64,000 nucleotides of DNA from Natrinema pellirubrum DSM 15624 (lineage in GTDB: Archaea; Halobacteriota; Halobacteria; Halobacteriales; Natrialbaceae). The position numbers were made by a program, and so were the translations under genes. The notes beneath the pieces are model-generated. The model did not search any database, had not been told where the DNA came from, and saw only the letters and a list, made by a program, of their open reading frames with translations. Shown one piece after another: positions 34,629 to 45,984 of this stretch (positions within the stretch are counted from its first letter, which is position 1; each line of letters starts with the position of its first letter). The DNA lies in assembly GCF_000230735.2 (NCBI RefSeq), contig NC_019962.1, forward strand, positions 124,001-188,000, written 5' to 3'.

Positions 34629-36383
34629 CTACAGCCGCGATTTGATCGTCTCGGCCGTCTTCTCGCCGATCCCCTCGACGCTGCGAAGGTCTTCGAGGCT
34701 CGCCTCGCGGACGTTTTCGACACTGCCGAACCGCCCCAGCAACCGTTTGCGCGTCTCGGGACCGACTCCCTGCACGTCGTCTAACACCGTCGAGACCTCG
34801 TCGCGGACGGTCTGGTGGTACTGCACGGCAAAGCGGTGAGCCTCGTCGCGAACCCGCTGGAGCAGATGGAGGTGTGGTGCGTCGCTGGGCCACGAGAACG
34901 ACCGCTCGGGCGTGACCACGCGCTCCTCGGCTTTCGCCAGCGCGACGGCCGGTACGTCCCAGCCCGTCTCGGCGAGTGCGTCGCGGGCCGCCTCGAGCTG
35001 GCCCTCGCCGCCGTCGATCAGCAGGAGGTCGGGATCGGGTCGGTCGTCCCGTCCCTCGACGGCGCGGGTCGCGCGCCACTCGAGCAGGGCCCGCATGTTA
35101 TCGTAGTCGTCGTTCTGATCGGTGAGTTTCTTCCGCCGATAATCGGCCTTCTCGGCGCTGCCGTCGGCGAAGGTGACGTTACTGCCGACTGCCGCCGTTC
35201 CCTGGGCATGGCTCACGTCGAACCCCTCGATCCGGCTCGCCGAGTCGATCCCGAGGGCGTCGGCGAGCATGCCACACTCGTCGCGCCGACCCACGTTGCG
35301 CCGGGCGTTCTTCAGCGCGAGTTCGACTAGCTTGGCCTCCCGGCCCGCGCCCGGCACTCGGACCGAGACGCCCTCGGCTGCGAGCCACGCCGCGACTTCC
35401 TCGTCGCCGTGGCGCTCGGGTAGGAGAAGGGCATCGGGCAGTTCGCGCTCGGCGTAGTACTGGACGAGAAACGCCGACAGCACCGCGGGAACGCCCTCGC
35501 CGACCGCGCTATCGCTTCCCGCGGAGCCGGGGGCCTCGAGCGTGTGGCGGTCCCGGTCGACCAGCTTGCCGTCCTCGGCACGCAGACGGGCGACGGTGGC
35601 GTCCTCGCCCTCGATCGCGACGCCCAGCACGTCGACGCCCCGCTCGTCGCCGACCGACTGGACGGCCTCGCCGCCCTCGCCGTGGAACGCCGCGACGGTC
35701 TCGAGTCGGTCCCGCAGGTTCGCCGCGCGCTCGAAGTGCTGCTCCTCGGCGGCGGCCTCCATCTCGCGGCGCAGCGGGTCCGCGAGGATCCCGGTCTCGC
35801 CCTCGAGGAACCGCTCGATGGCGGTGACGTCCTCGCGGTAGCTCTCGATATCGATCTCGCGGGTGCAGGGTGCGGTACAGAGCCCCATCTCGTAGTCGAG
35901 ACACGGCCGGTCCCGACCCGAGTACTTGTGATCCGAACACCCCCGCACTCCGTAGGTTTCCCGCAGGGCCTTCACGACCGTCTCGACCTGCGTCTTGCTG
36001 GTGTAGGGCCCGAATACCGTCGCCGACTCGCTGGGATCACGGGTAATTTCGATCCGCGGGGCCTCGTGGTCGGTCAACTGGACCATCGGGTAGGACTTGT
36101 CGTCCTTGAGCCGGACGTTGTAGCGGGGCTGGTGGCGCTTGATCAGGTTCGCCTCGAGCAGTAGGGCCTGGGTCTCGGTGTCGGTGACCGCGATCTCGAC
36201 GCCGTCGGCCCGATCGACCATCCGTCGGATCCGCGCGCTGCGCGGGTCGGCGTAGGACCGCACCCGGTCGCGCAGATCGACGGCTTTCCCGACGTAGAGG
36301 GTGGTCTCCCCGTCCCGGAACTGGTAGACGCCGGGCTCGCGGGGCAACGATCCGGCGCGCTCGCGAACCCCATCGGCTTCCAT
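34629..36383 (-). CDS. uvrC: Excinuclease ABC subunit C
   Basis: 584 aa. N-terminal GIY-YIG nuclease ([16 protein letters not shown], about 15-30, incising 3' of damage), a cysteine-containing segment ([21 protein letters not shown]), a UVR motif (about 200), an RNase-H-like/endonuclease V domain for the 5' cut ([23 protein letters not shown]), and a tandem HhH at the C-terminus ([25 protein letters not shown]). Function: dual incision with UvrB. The open frame extends upstream but only as a shadow of the neighbouring gene; the ATG at 36383 begins the homology. Confidence 0.95.
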   Translation of the reverse strand: MEADGVRERAGSLPREPGVYQFRDGETTLYVGKAVDLRDRVRSYADPRSARIRRMVDRADGVEIAVTDTETQALLLEANLIKRHQPRYNVRLKDDKSYPMVQLTDHEAPRIEITRDPSESATVFGPYTSKTQVETVVKALRETYGVRGCSDHKYSGRDRPCLDYEMGLCTAPCTREIDIESYREDVTAIERFLEGETGILADPLRREMEAAAEEQHFERAANLRDRLETVAAFHGEGGEAVQSVGDERGVDVLGVAIEGEDATVARLRAEDGKLVDRDRHTLEAPGSAGSDSAVGEGVPAVLSAFLVQYYAERELPDALLLPERHGDEEVAAWLAAEGVSVRVPGAGREAKLVELALKNARRNVGRRDECGMLADALGIDSASRIEGFDVSHAQGTAAVGSNVTFADGSAEKADYRRKKLTDQNDDYDNMRALLEWRATRAVEGRDDRPDPDLLLIDGGEGQLEAARDALAETGWDVPAVALAKAEERVVTPERSFSWPSDAPHLHLLQRVRDEAHRFAVQYHQTVRDEVSTVLDDVQGVGPETRKRLLGRFGSVENVREASLEDLRSVEGIGEKTAETIKSRL

Positions 36384-36409
36384 CGGCGGCCCTATGGAGG
36401 CAGGGAATT

Positions 36410-37066
36410 TCAGCCTGACTCCTCGCCGGCCGCTTCGTGTCCCTCGCTCCGACCGCCGCCCCCGTCGACCGGCTCCGGTCGGATCGCCGCCTCGAGGTCG
36501 GCGACGACGCCGTCCTCGACCGCTGTGTCGGTGATGGGAACCGCGAGATCGGCCCCGCCGCTGACCCGGATCACCAGTCGTCGCGACCGCGAGCGGACGT
36601 AGCCCACAGCGAAAACGACCGCAAAGAGCAGCGCGGTGAGGGCGAGCGCGACCGCGCCCCACTCGAGGACGAGCAGTGCCGTCCCGACGCCCTCGCGGAC
36701 GGCTCCAGCGAGGTCGGACACCGGCGGGAGGGCCGGCGCGGACGGGAGCCCGACCGGCACGAGATCGCCGAGAGTCGCCCGCGACGCCTCCAGCAGGCCA
36801 ACGCCGACGACCGCCGCGGCGAGTGACAGGACGAGCCACGCGAGTCGGTCGGTCGACTCGACGGTCACCGTGCCGACGTTCGGTCGATCGACGGCGCGGA
36901 AGTTCCGGCCGTCTCGGTCGGGAGTGAACGCCAGCAGCCGACGGTTCGTGACGACGAGCGTCGCCGCCTCGAGGTCGACGCGGTGGTCGATCCGCTCGCC
37001 GTCGTCACACAACTGCTCGACGCGCTCGGTCCACGCGGTGGCCCGATCGCCCTGCGCTCTGGCCAT
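36410..37066 (-). CDS. Membrane protein with PH-like N-terminal domain
   Basis: 218 aa. Residues 1-70 form strands with a [10 protein letters not shown] motif and [17 protein letters not shown], reminiscent of bacterial PH-like (bPH) domains. Two helices at about 75-95 and 128-158 bracket a Pro/Ala-rich loop, then a second beta segment ([18 protein letters not shown]) and an acidic tail. Function unknown. Its stop lies 26 nt before the uvrC ATG, so the two may share a transcript. Confidence 0.72.
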   Translation of the reverse strand: MARAQGDRATAWTERVEQLCDDGERIDHRVDLEAATLVVTNRRLLAFTPDRDGRNFRAVDRPNVGTVTVESTDRLAWLVLSLAAAVVGVGLLEASRATLGDLVPVGLPSAPALPPVSDLAGAVREGVGTALLVLEWGAVALALTALLFAVVFAVGYVRSRSRRLVIRVSGGADLAVPITDTAVEDGVVADLEAAIRPEPVDGGGGRSEGHEAAGEESG

Positions 37067-37186
37067 CGGTCGCCGCTCCCAGCCCGCGGCCCAAGTACGT
37101 CGGACTCCGTTCACGCGAGTAGGGTGCGCCTTCCGAGCCGCTCGAACACGGTACATTCTCGGTCGTCGGGGGACAACCCGATGCGT

Positions 37187-37456
37187 ATGAGTGACTCGAC
37201 GGTACAGTGCTGGCTCGTCGAACGGGAACTGGGCGACCGCGACTTCGTCACGCTCGTCTACGCGACGCCGGACGGCTCGCGCTACCAGCAACGACAGCGC
37301 TCCTCGACGGCGCTGCGGACCGGCGCGACCGTCACCGCGGCCACCGAGGTCCCTGAGGACGAACTCGAGCCGGTGCCCGACGAGGAGACCCGCACGCGTT
37401 ACGCGACGGAGGTCGACCGGACCGCGGACAAATACGATCCCGACGACCCGATCTGA
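37187..37456 (+). CDS. Small haloarchaeal hypothetical protein
   Basis: 89 aa, acidic, starting MSDSTVQCWLVERELGDRD and ending TADKYDPDDPI; an ATG two codons earlier (37181) is equally possible. The front half is beta-rich (FVTLVYATPDGSRYQQRQ) with a Thr/Ala-rich middle. No family recognised. It is divergent from the PH-like membrane protein and precedes the ABC transporter by 125 nt. Confidence 0.68.
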   Translation: MSDSTVQCWLVERELGDRDFVTLVYATPDGSRYQQRQRSSTALRTGATVTAATEVPEDELEPVPDEETRTRYATEVDRTADKYDPDDPI

Positions 37457-37581
37457 CCCTCTCTCCGCCACCAAAACGTGGGAAATAAGGGTACAGTACG
37501 GCTGTCGCGGCCGATATGGTCCTTTGTGGGCAGACTCCTGATGTCACAAACCTTATCGGGAAACGCTGCGACCACACGGCC

Positions 37582-38514
37582 ATGCCCGCTATCACAGTCG
37601 ACGAACTGACCAAACGCTTCGGTCAGACCCTCGCGCTCGAGGACCTCTCCTTCGAGGTCGAAGAGGGCGAGGTGTTCGGCTTCCTCGGTCCCAACGGTGC
37701 TGGCAAGTCGACGACGATCAACGTCATCCTGGACTTCGCCCGGCCGACCGCGGGCGAGGTCAGCGTCCTCGGCATGGACGCCCAGCACAACAGCCGCGAG
37801 ATCCGGCGTCGAACCGGCGTCCTCCCCGAAGGCGTCGAACTCTACGACCGCCTGACCGCCCGCCAACACCTCGAGTTCGCCATCGAGTCGAAAGACGCCG
37901 ACGAGGATCCTGAGACGCTGCTCGAACGCGTCGGGCTGGTCGACGCGATCGACCGGAAGGCCGGCGGCTACTCGAAGGGGATGGCCCAGCGACTCATGCT
38001 CGCGATGGCGCTTGTCGGCGAGCCCGATCTGCTCATCCTCGACGAGCCCTCCACCGGCCTCGACCCCAACGGGGCCCGCGAGATGCGCGAGATCGTCCGC
38101 GAGGAAAACGAACGCGGCGCGACCGTCTTCTTCTCGAGCCACATCATGGAGCAGGTCGAGGCGGTCTGTGACCGCGTCGGCATCCTGCGCGACGGCCGGA
38201 TGGTCGCCGAAGACTCCGTCGAGGGACTGCGCGACTCCGTCGAGGGCGGCACGACCCTTCGGGTCACCGTCGACCGGATCGACGACGACGCCCTCCAGGC
38301 CGTCCGGTCGCTGCCCGACGTAAGCGACGCCACCGTCGAGGGACGCGAGCCGCCGACGGTCGTCGTCACCGTCGACGGCTCGAAGACGGCCGTCCTCTCG
38401 GCGCTCGAGGACCGCGGCATCGAGATCCGTGACTTCGAGACGACCGAGGCGTCGCTCGAGGACGTCTTCCAGTCGTACACGACCGACGCTGGGACGGAGG
38501 TGCATGCTCGATGA
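37582..38514 (+). CDS. ABC transporter ATP-binding protein
   Basis: 310 aa. Walker A GPNGAGKST (about 36-44), Q-loop region RRTGVLPEGVELYDRL, a degenerate signature GGYSKGMAQRL, Walker B LLILDEPSTGLDP and the H-loop SSHIMEQ. The C-terminal 80 residues form the extra domain of drug/NatA-type ABC-2 exporters. It overlaps the permease gene by 4 nt (ATGA), so the two are translationally coupled. The substrate (drug, lipid, copper-linked NosY type) cannot be read. Start at the ATG at 37582. Confidence 0.92.
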   Translation: MPAITVDELTKRFGQTLALEDLSFEVEEGEVFGFLGPNGAGKSTTINVILDFARPTAGEVSVLGMDAQHNSREIRRRTGVLPEGVELYDRLTARQHLEFAIESKDADEDPETLLERVGLVDAIDRKAGGYSKGMAQRLMLAMALVGEPDLLILDEPSTGLDPNGAREMREIVREENERGATVFFSSHIMEQVEAVCDRVGILRDGRMVAEDSVEGLRDSVEGGTTLRVTVDRIDDDALQAVRSLPDVSDATVEGREPPTVVVTVDGSKTAVLSALEDRGIEIRDFETTEASLEDVFQSYTTDAGTEVHAR

Positions 38515-39485
38515 GTTCCGAAACCGGGACGCCGGCGAAGTCGGCAGGCACGAGCGGGTCGGCCTCGAGTTCGATCAATCCAGAGAGCGTTCGTGCGGTC
38601 GCGAAGAAGGACTTCCAGGACGCCGTCCGCTCGTGGCTGTTCTGGGGGCTGTCCGTATTCTTCTTCACGATCCTCGTCGTCGTGACTGGGGCGCTCTCGT
38701 ACTTCGGCGAGGACATCGCAGCGCAGGGAGCGACGACCGACATGCTGGTCGTCTTCGTCAGCCAGATCACGAAAGTCATCGTCCCCCTGATCGCGCTGGT
38801 ACTGGGCTGGAAGTCGATCGCGGGCGAGCGCGAGTCCGGGAGCATCAAAGTCCTCCTCTCGCTGCCCCACTCCCGAAAGGACGTCCTGCTCGGGAAGCTG
38901 CTCGGACGGTCGGCCGTCCTCTCGCTGTCGCTGACGGTCGGCTTCGTCCTCGCCGCCGTCGTCGTCGCCGCGTTGCTCGGCGCCTTCGATATCGTCGACT
39001 ACGCCGGACTGCTCGTGATGTCGATCATCTACGGCGTCGCTTACATGAGCATCGCCGTTGCGCTCTCGTCGCTGACGCGCTCGACGACCATCGCCGGAGC
39101 CGCGATGGGCAGCGTCTTCCTTATGTTCTACGGCGTCTGGAACGGTCTGGAGGGGGTCTTCAGACTGCTCGGCGAGCGCGACATCCTCTTTTTCGATACC
39201 GTCACGTACACGGTTGAGTCGGGGGGACGGACCTTCGAACTCACCCGACCCGAAGATTGGGCGTACTTCGTCCTGAATCTCGACCCCGGACAGGCGTACA
39301 GTAACGGGCTGACGCTGCTGACGGACGTCGAGGCGCTCGAGCAACAGTCCGCGGTCAGCGCCGAGATGTTCGGCGGCGAGTTACCCATCTTCCTGCAGGA
39401 CTGGTTCTCGTTCCTGATCCTCCTGTTCTGGGTCGTCGTCCCGCTCGCGATCGCGCTCTACCGGTTCGACCGCGTCGACATCTGA
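38511..39485 (+). CDS. ABC-2 type transporter permease
   Basis: 324 aa. A short charged N-terminus (residues 1-40, Ser/Gly-rich) is followed by six helices in the ABC-2 pattern, with the marker ERESGSIKVLLSLPHSRKDVLLGK after helix 2 and a long extracytoplasmic loop (about 220-285) before the last helix. This layout matches NosY-like permeases. It forms the exporter with the overlapping ATPase gene. Confidence 0.9.
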   Translation: MSSETGTPAKSAGTSGSASSSINPESVRAVAKKDFQDAVRSWLFWGLSVFFFTILVVVTGALSYFGEDIAAQGATTDMLVVFVSQITKVIVPLIALVLGWKSIAGERESGSIKVLLSLPHSRKDVLLGKLLGRSAVLSLSLTVGFVLAAVVVAALLGAFDIVDYAGLLVMSIIYGVAYMSIAVALSSLTRSTTIAGAAMGSVFLMFYGVWNGLEGVFRLLGERDILFFDTVTYTVESGGRTFELTRPEDWAYFVLNLDPGQAYSNGLTLLTDVEALEQQSAVSAEMFGGELPIFLQDWFSFLILLFWVVVPLAIALYRFDRVDI

Positions 39486-39569
39486 TCGGCGGACGGCAGC
39501 GGTCCCATTCTCTCGGTCGGCTCCCGTTCGGGAGAGCGATTTATCGTACCCGCCGTGATACCCCCGTCC

Positions 39570-40544
39570 GTGACCGACTGCATCTTCTACGGCGGCAAGG
39601 GCGGCGTCGGGAAGACGACCTGTGCGGCCGCGACGGCCCTTCGGCTCGCCGACGCGGGCCGAGACACGCTCGTCGTCTCGACCGACCCTGCCCACTCGCT
39701 GTCGGACTCGCTCGAGACCGATCTCGGTCCCGAGCCCCGCGAACTCGAGGCCGACGCGGCGGGGATCGACGCGGCGAGCGGGAGCCTGTGGGCCGTCGAG
39801 ATCGACCCCGACGCGCGAACGGAGCGTTACGAACGGCTGGCACGGGCGCTGGCCGCGGACCTGCGCAGCGCCGGCATCCGGCTCGACGACGAGGAAGTCG
39901 GCCGGCTGTTCGCCGGCGGCGCGCCGGCCGGTAGCGACGAGATCGCGGCGCTGGACCTGCTCGTCGAGTACGTCGACGACGGCGACTGGGACGTCGTCGT
40001 CTTCGACACCGCGCCCACGGGCCACACCCTCCGGCTGTTCGACACGCCCGAGGTGATGGGGCTGGTCCTCGAGACGGCTCAGTCCCTCCGGGGACAGGCC
40101 AAACGGATCGGCGACGCCGCCCGGACGGCGGTGCTGGGCCCGATGTCGATGTTCGGGAGCGGCCGCGACGACGAGGAGAGCCTCGAGTCGTTCCGGGCCC
40201 GCCTCGAGCGCGCACGCCAACTACTGACCGATCCCGAGCGCACCGAGTTCCGGGTCGTCTTACTGCCGGAATCGATGGCGATCGCCGAGTCCGAGCGACT
40301 GGTGGCGACGCTGCGGGAGGCCGACGTGCGGGTCGACCGGCTCGTGGTCAATCGGGTGTTCGAGGACCCCGAGGACGGCTGTTCGCGGTGTCAGTCACGT
40401 CATGATCGACACCTCGAGCGGGTCGCGGAGATTCGAGAGACCTTTCCCGACTGCGAGGTCGTGACGCTGCCGGAGCGCGAGGGCGAAGTGCAGGGCCTCG
40501 AGACGCTGCTTTCGGTCGGAGACAGACTTCGAAGCGAACGGTGA
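39570..40544 (+). CDS. ArsA/Get3-family ATPase
   Basis: About 324 aa. Deviant Walker A GGKGGVGKTT at the N-terminus, switch I VSTDPAHSLSDSL, switch II DTAPTGHTLRL, and a C-S-R-C pair near residue 270 that matches the zinc-binding CxxC of Get3 dimers. Family knowledge: Get3/ArsA proteins target tail-anchored proteins or energise arsenite efflux; the CxxC and the single domain favour Get3. A TATA-like GATTTATC at 39538-39545 sits about 28 nt before the GTG at 39570, which I take as the leaderless start; a GTG at 39555 is the alternative. Confidence 0.87.
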   Translation: MTDCIFYGGKGGVGKTTCAAATALRLADAGRDTLVVSTDPAHSLSDSLETDLGPEPRELEADAAGIDAASGSLWAVEIDPDARTERYERLARALAADLRSAGIRLDDEEVGRLFAGGAPAGSDEIAALDLLVEYVDDGDWDVVVFDTAPTGHTLRLFDTPEVMGLVLETAQSLRGQAKRIGDAARTAVLGPMSMFGSGRDDEESLESFRARLERARQLLTDPERTEFRVVLLPESMAIAESERLVATLREADVRVDRLVVNRVFEDPEDGCSRCQSRHDRHLERVAEIRETFPDCEVVTLPEREGEVQGLETLLSVGDRLRSER

Positions 40545-40635
40545 GGTGCATCAGTCGCGGACCCAGTCACTGGTGGGCTCGTCGTTCGAGTGATCTCGAT
40601 CGCTGGAGGGACTGAACCAAACCGGTGTCCGCGGG

Positions 40636-40857
40636 TCACACCAGTGAGATATTCTCGAACGTTTCCGGGGCTAGTATCGCAACTCCAAGCATGAAGAGGC
40701 CCATACCCAATGCGGACCCCACAGCGATGTAAATCGTAAATCGGAGATCGACCCAGCCTTCGACAACCCCGGTAACCAACGGAACGAGCAGCAGTGCAAG
40801 TATGCCGGGAACGGCTGCAAACAGAAGGAGGCGCTTTGTAATCCCTGTTTTTCCCAT
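40636..40857 (-). CDS. Small two-helix membrane protein
   Basis: 73 aa from the ATG at 40857 (MGKTGITKRLLLFAAVPG). Two membrane segments (about 9-30 and 37-60) with a W-V-D-L-R-F turn; it ends ETFENISLV. The region has lower GC than its neighbours. No family known to me. It converges on the Get3-like gene. Confidence 0.5.
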   Translation of the reverse strand: MGKTGITKRLLLFAAVPGILALLLVPLVTGVVEGWVDLRFTIYIAVGSALGMGLFMLGVAILAPETFENISLV

Positions 40858-41014
40858 ATTAGAACGATGTGGGTAAGTGACAATATGCTTGTCCGTGATT
40901 GTGGCTGGGTGCTTTACTCCGCATAGCACAACTAAGACCGACTCACAATTGGACAAATACCCCTCTAAAATACATGTCTCTCTGAGCGCAGCAGGCTGAA
41001 ACGAGGTCCACTCT

Positions 41015-41137
41015 ATAGTAGCCGCTGAAACGATTCACACACTGATCGCACTGTCCGCGGTTCTCGCTCACGTTGCTCGCTCCGAACCGCGCTCCTGTCG
41101 TGCGATCAGGTGTACAATGGCTTTCAGCGGCTACTAT
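41015..41137. repeat. Imperfect palindromic repeat, copy B
   Basis: About 123 bp, the most intact copy. Terminal 16-mers are perfect inverted repeats (ATAGTAGCCGCTGAAA). The left subterminal arm CGATTCACACACTGATCGC matches the right arm of copy A, and its right arm matches the left arm of copy A, so the two copies are in opposite orientation. The centre holds an extra hairpin, GCGGTTC (41057-41063) with GAACCGC (41084-41090), absent from copy A. Lies between two small membrane-protein genes. Confidence 0.8.
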
Positions 41138-41275
41138 CGCTCTACGGACTCTCGGCGGGTCGCGTCCGCTGCCGGTCAGCCGATGTACCCTGATCCGGAC
41201 CACCCCACGAAAGCGCTCGATGCGGTACCGATTTTCGCCCACAGACTTATGATGTCGGCGATTCGTCATTCGACC

Positions 41276-41464
41276 ATGGCACGCTCGCTCGGACGGAACT
41301 CGTCCCCGCTGTTCACAGCGATCGGCGTTGCCGTCGCGCTCATTGCGATCGTCGGCACGCAGTTTCTCGGCTGGGAGTGGGGAGACGGTCGACTCGTGCC
41401 GACGGTCATCGGCGTCGTCGCCGTCGCGATCGCGGTCGTCGCGGTCCTCGCTCGTCGCGAGTGA
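41276..41464 (+). CDS. Small two-helix membrane protein
   Basis: 62 aa from the ATG at 41276 (MARSLGRNSS). Helices at about 12-30 and 38-58 are joined by FLGWEWGDGRLVP; it ends in VLARRE. ATGs at 41249 and 41252 would add an N-terminal lead. Unknown function. Downstream of repeat copy B. Confidence 0.55.
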   Translation: MARSLGRNSSPLFTAIGVAVALIAIVGTQFLGWEWGDGRLVPTVIGVVAVAIAVVAVLARRE

Positions 41465-41542
41465 GACGGCTGTCGTCGCCTCGAGGGACCGCTTGCTCGG
41501 TTCCGTCAGCACCGAGTTCAGCGCCCACCGAACCGGCGGCGC

Positions 41543-44003
<2,461 letters not shown>

Positions 44004-44015
44004 GCGTTCGGCCGC

Positions 44016-45416
44016 TCACTGCCAGACGTCGCTCGTACAGTCGCCGTCGGGCCACCGGATCTCGTGGGCGCGGGCTGGTCCCGCCGGACAGTCGCCCCAG
44101 TCGACGAGGAAGTCCTCGTCGAGTTCGAGGGTGCCCCTTCGGGGGTCGACATCGGCTTTCAGCATCACCGAGCCGCGCTCGGCTTCCTCGGGGTAGAACT
44201 GGTCGTCCCACGAGGAGAACAGCGAGGTGGTCCAGTAGAGGCGCTCGCCGTCCAGCGAGAGCTGGAGCATCTGCGGGCCGCCGGCGAGTTCCCGGCCCTG
44301 AACCTCCTGGATCTCGCCGAAGGTACCCCCGACCGACAGCGAGTCGGCCCGCCGCGGGTTCGAGGGGTCCGAGATGTCGTACATCCAGACCTCTCCGTGG
44401 AGCCAGTTCGAACCGAACAGGTACCGGTCGTCCATCGAAATCAGGATATCGGTCGTCAGCCCCGGCACGGGCATGTCCCAGTCCTCGTGTTCCCGGCTCT
44501 CGAAGTCGATCACCTTCTCGGCGCGGTACTCGTCCGCGTCGTCGTCACGCCAGAAGTGGAACATGTTCGACGAGAGCGCGGCCCCGACGAACCCGTGGGT
44601 CGATTCGGGCGTGTGGAGAAACCGCACCTCGAGCGGAATCTGCCCCTCCTCACCGAGGTCGATCGTCTGCTCGACGGTGCCGTCTTCCCAGTCCCAGAAG
44701 TGGAGCTTCCGGCCGTAGTTACCCGCCTCGACGTCCTCGAGGTCGAAGCCCGGATAGTACGTCTTGGGTGCGGCCCACTCGCTCGAGACCATCACGTTCT
44801 GGCGGGGCTGGTACCAGTAGTCGTAGTTCATCTCGATCTCGCCCGGCGGCTCCCACCGCCCGTCGATCTCGAAGTCCTCGTTCAGCTCGAGGAACCCGCC
44901 CGGAAGCTCGCCGTCGGCGTCGCCGAGCATGCTGATCAGGATCTGCCCGTCGGGGATACAGTGGACGGTATGGGGTGCCGAGAGGTCGTACTCGAAGACG
45001 TCCTCGGGTTCGATCACCGTCTCGAGTTCGGGATTCCGCCGGTCTTTGGCGTCGAGGACGTGGATCCGCGAGGAGCGCTGGCCGGGGACGATCAGGTGTC
45101 GCCGCTCGAGTTCGTCCACGTGACAGGACGACGAGCAGGCGTTCCACCCGAAGTGGTGGAGTTCGTCCCCGCGCTCGGGCATCTCGACCCGGTCGACGAT
45201 CTCGCAATAGGTCTCGGAGTCGGGATCGAGGTCGACGACCGCGACGAAATCCGGCGCGTCGACGTCCGTACCGACGTAGAGGCTCATCACGTACGCCAAC
45301 CGTTCCCGCTCGCTCTCCTCGATCGCGGCCTGGGGTGTCGCGTAGCCGGGCCCCTCGTGGTGGTGTTCGTGGTCGTGACCGGGTTCGACGTCGTCTGGCG
45401 TGCTAGCGTCACTCAT
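44016..45416 (-). CDS. Selenium-binding protein 56 / methanethiol oxidase family
   Basis: 466 aa, full length for the family. Marks: LHHFGWNACSSSC (about 93-105, aligned with the human SBP56 LHHSGWNACSSC motif), HLIVPGQRSSRIHVLD, MVSSEWAAPKTY, HGFVGAALSSNMFHFW and ending in the conserved HEIRWPDGDCTSDVW. Family knowledge: beta-propeller copper protein; characterised members oxidise methanethiol to formaldehyde, hydrogen sulfide and hydrogen peroxide. An acidic, His-rich N-terminus (HDHEHHHEG) may bind metal. No signal peptide seen. It lies 12 nt upstream of the degenerate ferredoxin gene and 60 nt downstream of the intact one, so the three likely form an operon. Confidence 0.88.
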   Translation of the reverse strand: MSDASTPDDVEPGHDHEHHHEGPGYATPQAAIEESERERLAYVMSLYVGTDVDAPDFVAVVDLDPDSETYCEIVDRVEMPERGDELHHFGWNACSSSCHVDELERRHLIVPGQRSSRIHVLDAKDRRNPELETVIEPEDVFEYDLSAPHTVHCIPDGQILISMLGDADGELPGGFLELNEDFEIDGRWEPPGEIEMNYDYWYQPRQNVMVSSEWAAPKTYYPGFDLEDVEAGNYGRKLHFWDWEDGTVEQTIDLGEEGQIPLEVRFLHTPESTHGFVGAALSSNMFHFWRDDDADEYRAEKVIDFESREHEDWDMPVPGLTTDILISMDDRYLFGSNWLHGEVWMYDISDPSNPRRADSLSVGGTFGEIQEVQGRELAGGPQMLQLSLDGERLYWTTSLFSSWDDQFYPEEAERGSVMLKADVDPRRGTLELDEDFLVDWGDCPAGPARAHEIRWPDGDCTSDVWQ

Positions 45417-45476
45417 GATACTCCCGATCACGAGCGGGTAGATAAATCTGGTCGGGGATGACGCGAGCGGACGGAC

Positions 45477-45848
45477 CTACGCCCAGGGGCTGTCGCCGAC
45501 CTCGGCGCGCACCCGCGGCCCGACCTCGATGCGACAGTCGGCCTGCGGCGAGGCAATACACAACAGGACGTAGCCCTCTCCTTGCTCGTCGTCGGTCAGC
45601 GCCCGCGGCTGCCGGCGATACGCGAAGGCCTCTCTCACGTCCGGCCGCGCCCCTTCCTCCGTGTCCGTCTCGCCGTCTTCGAGCCCGAGCAGTCGGCCGA
45701 CGCAGGTGATACAGGTCCCGCTCCGGCAGTCGTAGGGCAGTCGCGCGCCGACCCGCTGGGCCGCCTCGAGGACCGTCTGGCTCTCGGCCACGTCGAGCGT
45801 CCGCGTCCGGCCGTCGGTCCACTCGAGGGTTACCTCGTGGGTGGTCAT
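45477..45848 (-). CDS. [2Fe-2S] ferredoxin
   Basis: 123 aa, plant-type. The complete cluster motif C41-x4-C46-x2-C49 (CRSGTCITC) plus Cys97 (LLC) is present. An acidic insertion (GLEDGETDTEEGARPDVREA, about 55-74) is typical of haloarchaeal ferredoxins. Role: one-electron carrier; its partner is likely encoded next door. First gene of the presumed ferredoxin-SBP56-ferredoxin operon. Confidence 0.88.
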   Translation of the reverse strand: MTTHEVTLEWTDGRTRTLDVAESQTVLEAAQRVGARLPYDCRSGTCITCVGRLLGLEDGETDTEEGARPDVREAFAYRRQPRALTDDEQGEGYVLLCIASPQADCRIEVGPRVRAEVGDSPWA

Positions 45849-45984
45849 CAGTTCGTCCCCGCTATCATCCGTTGTGCGTACAGTTCGTCCATGTCACTGT
45901 ATGACGGTACGAGGGCCGAGGAGAAAAAGTCGGTTCCGGTTCGATGACCGGTGTCGCGACGGTCCGGCCGTGCGACGAGCCGGC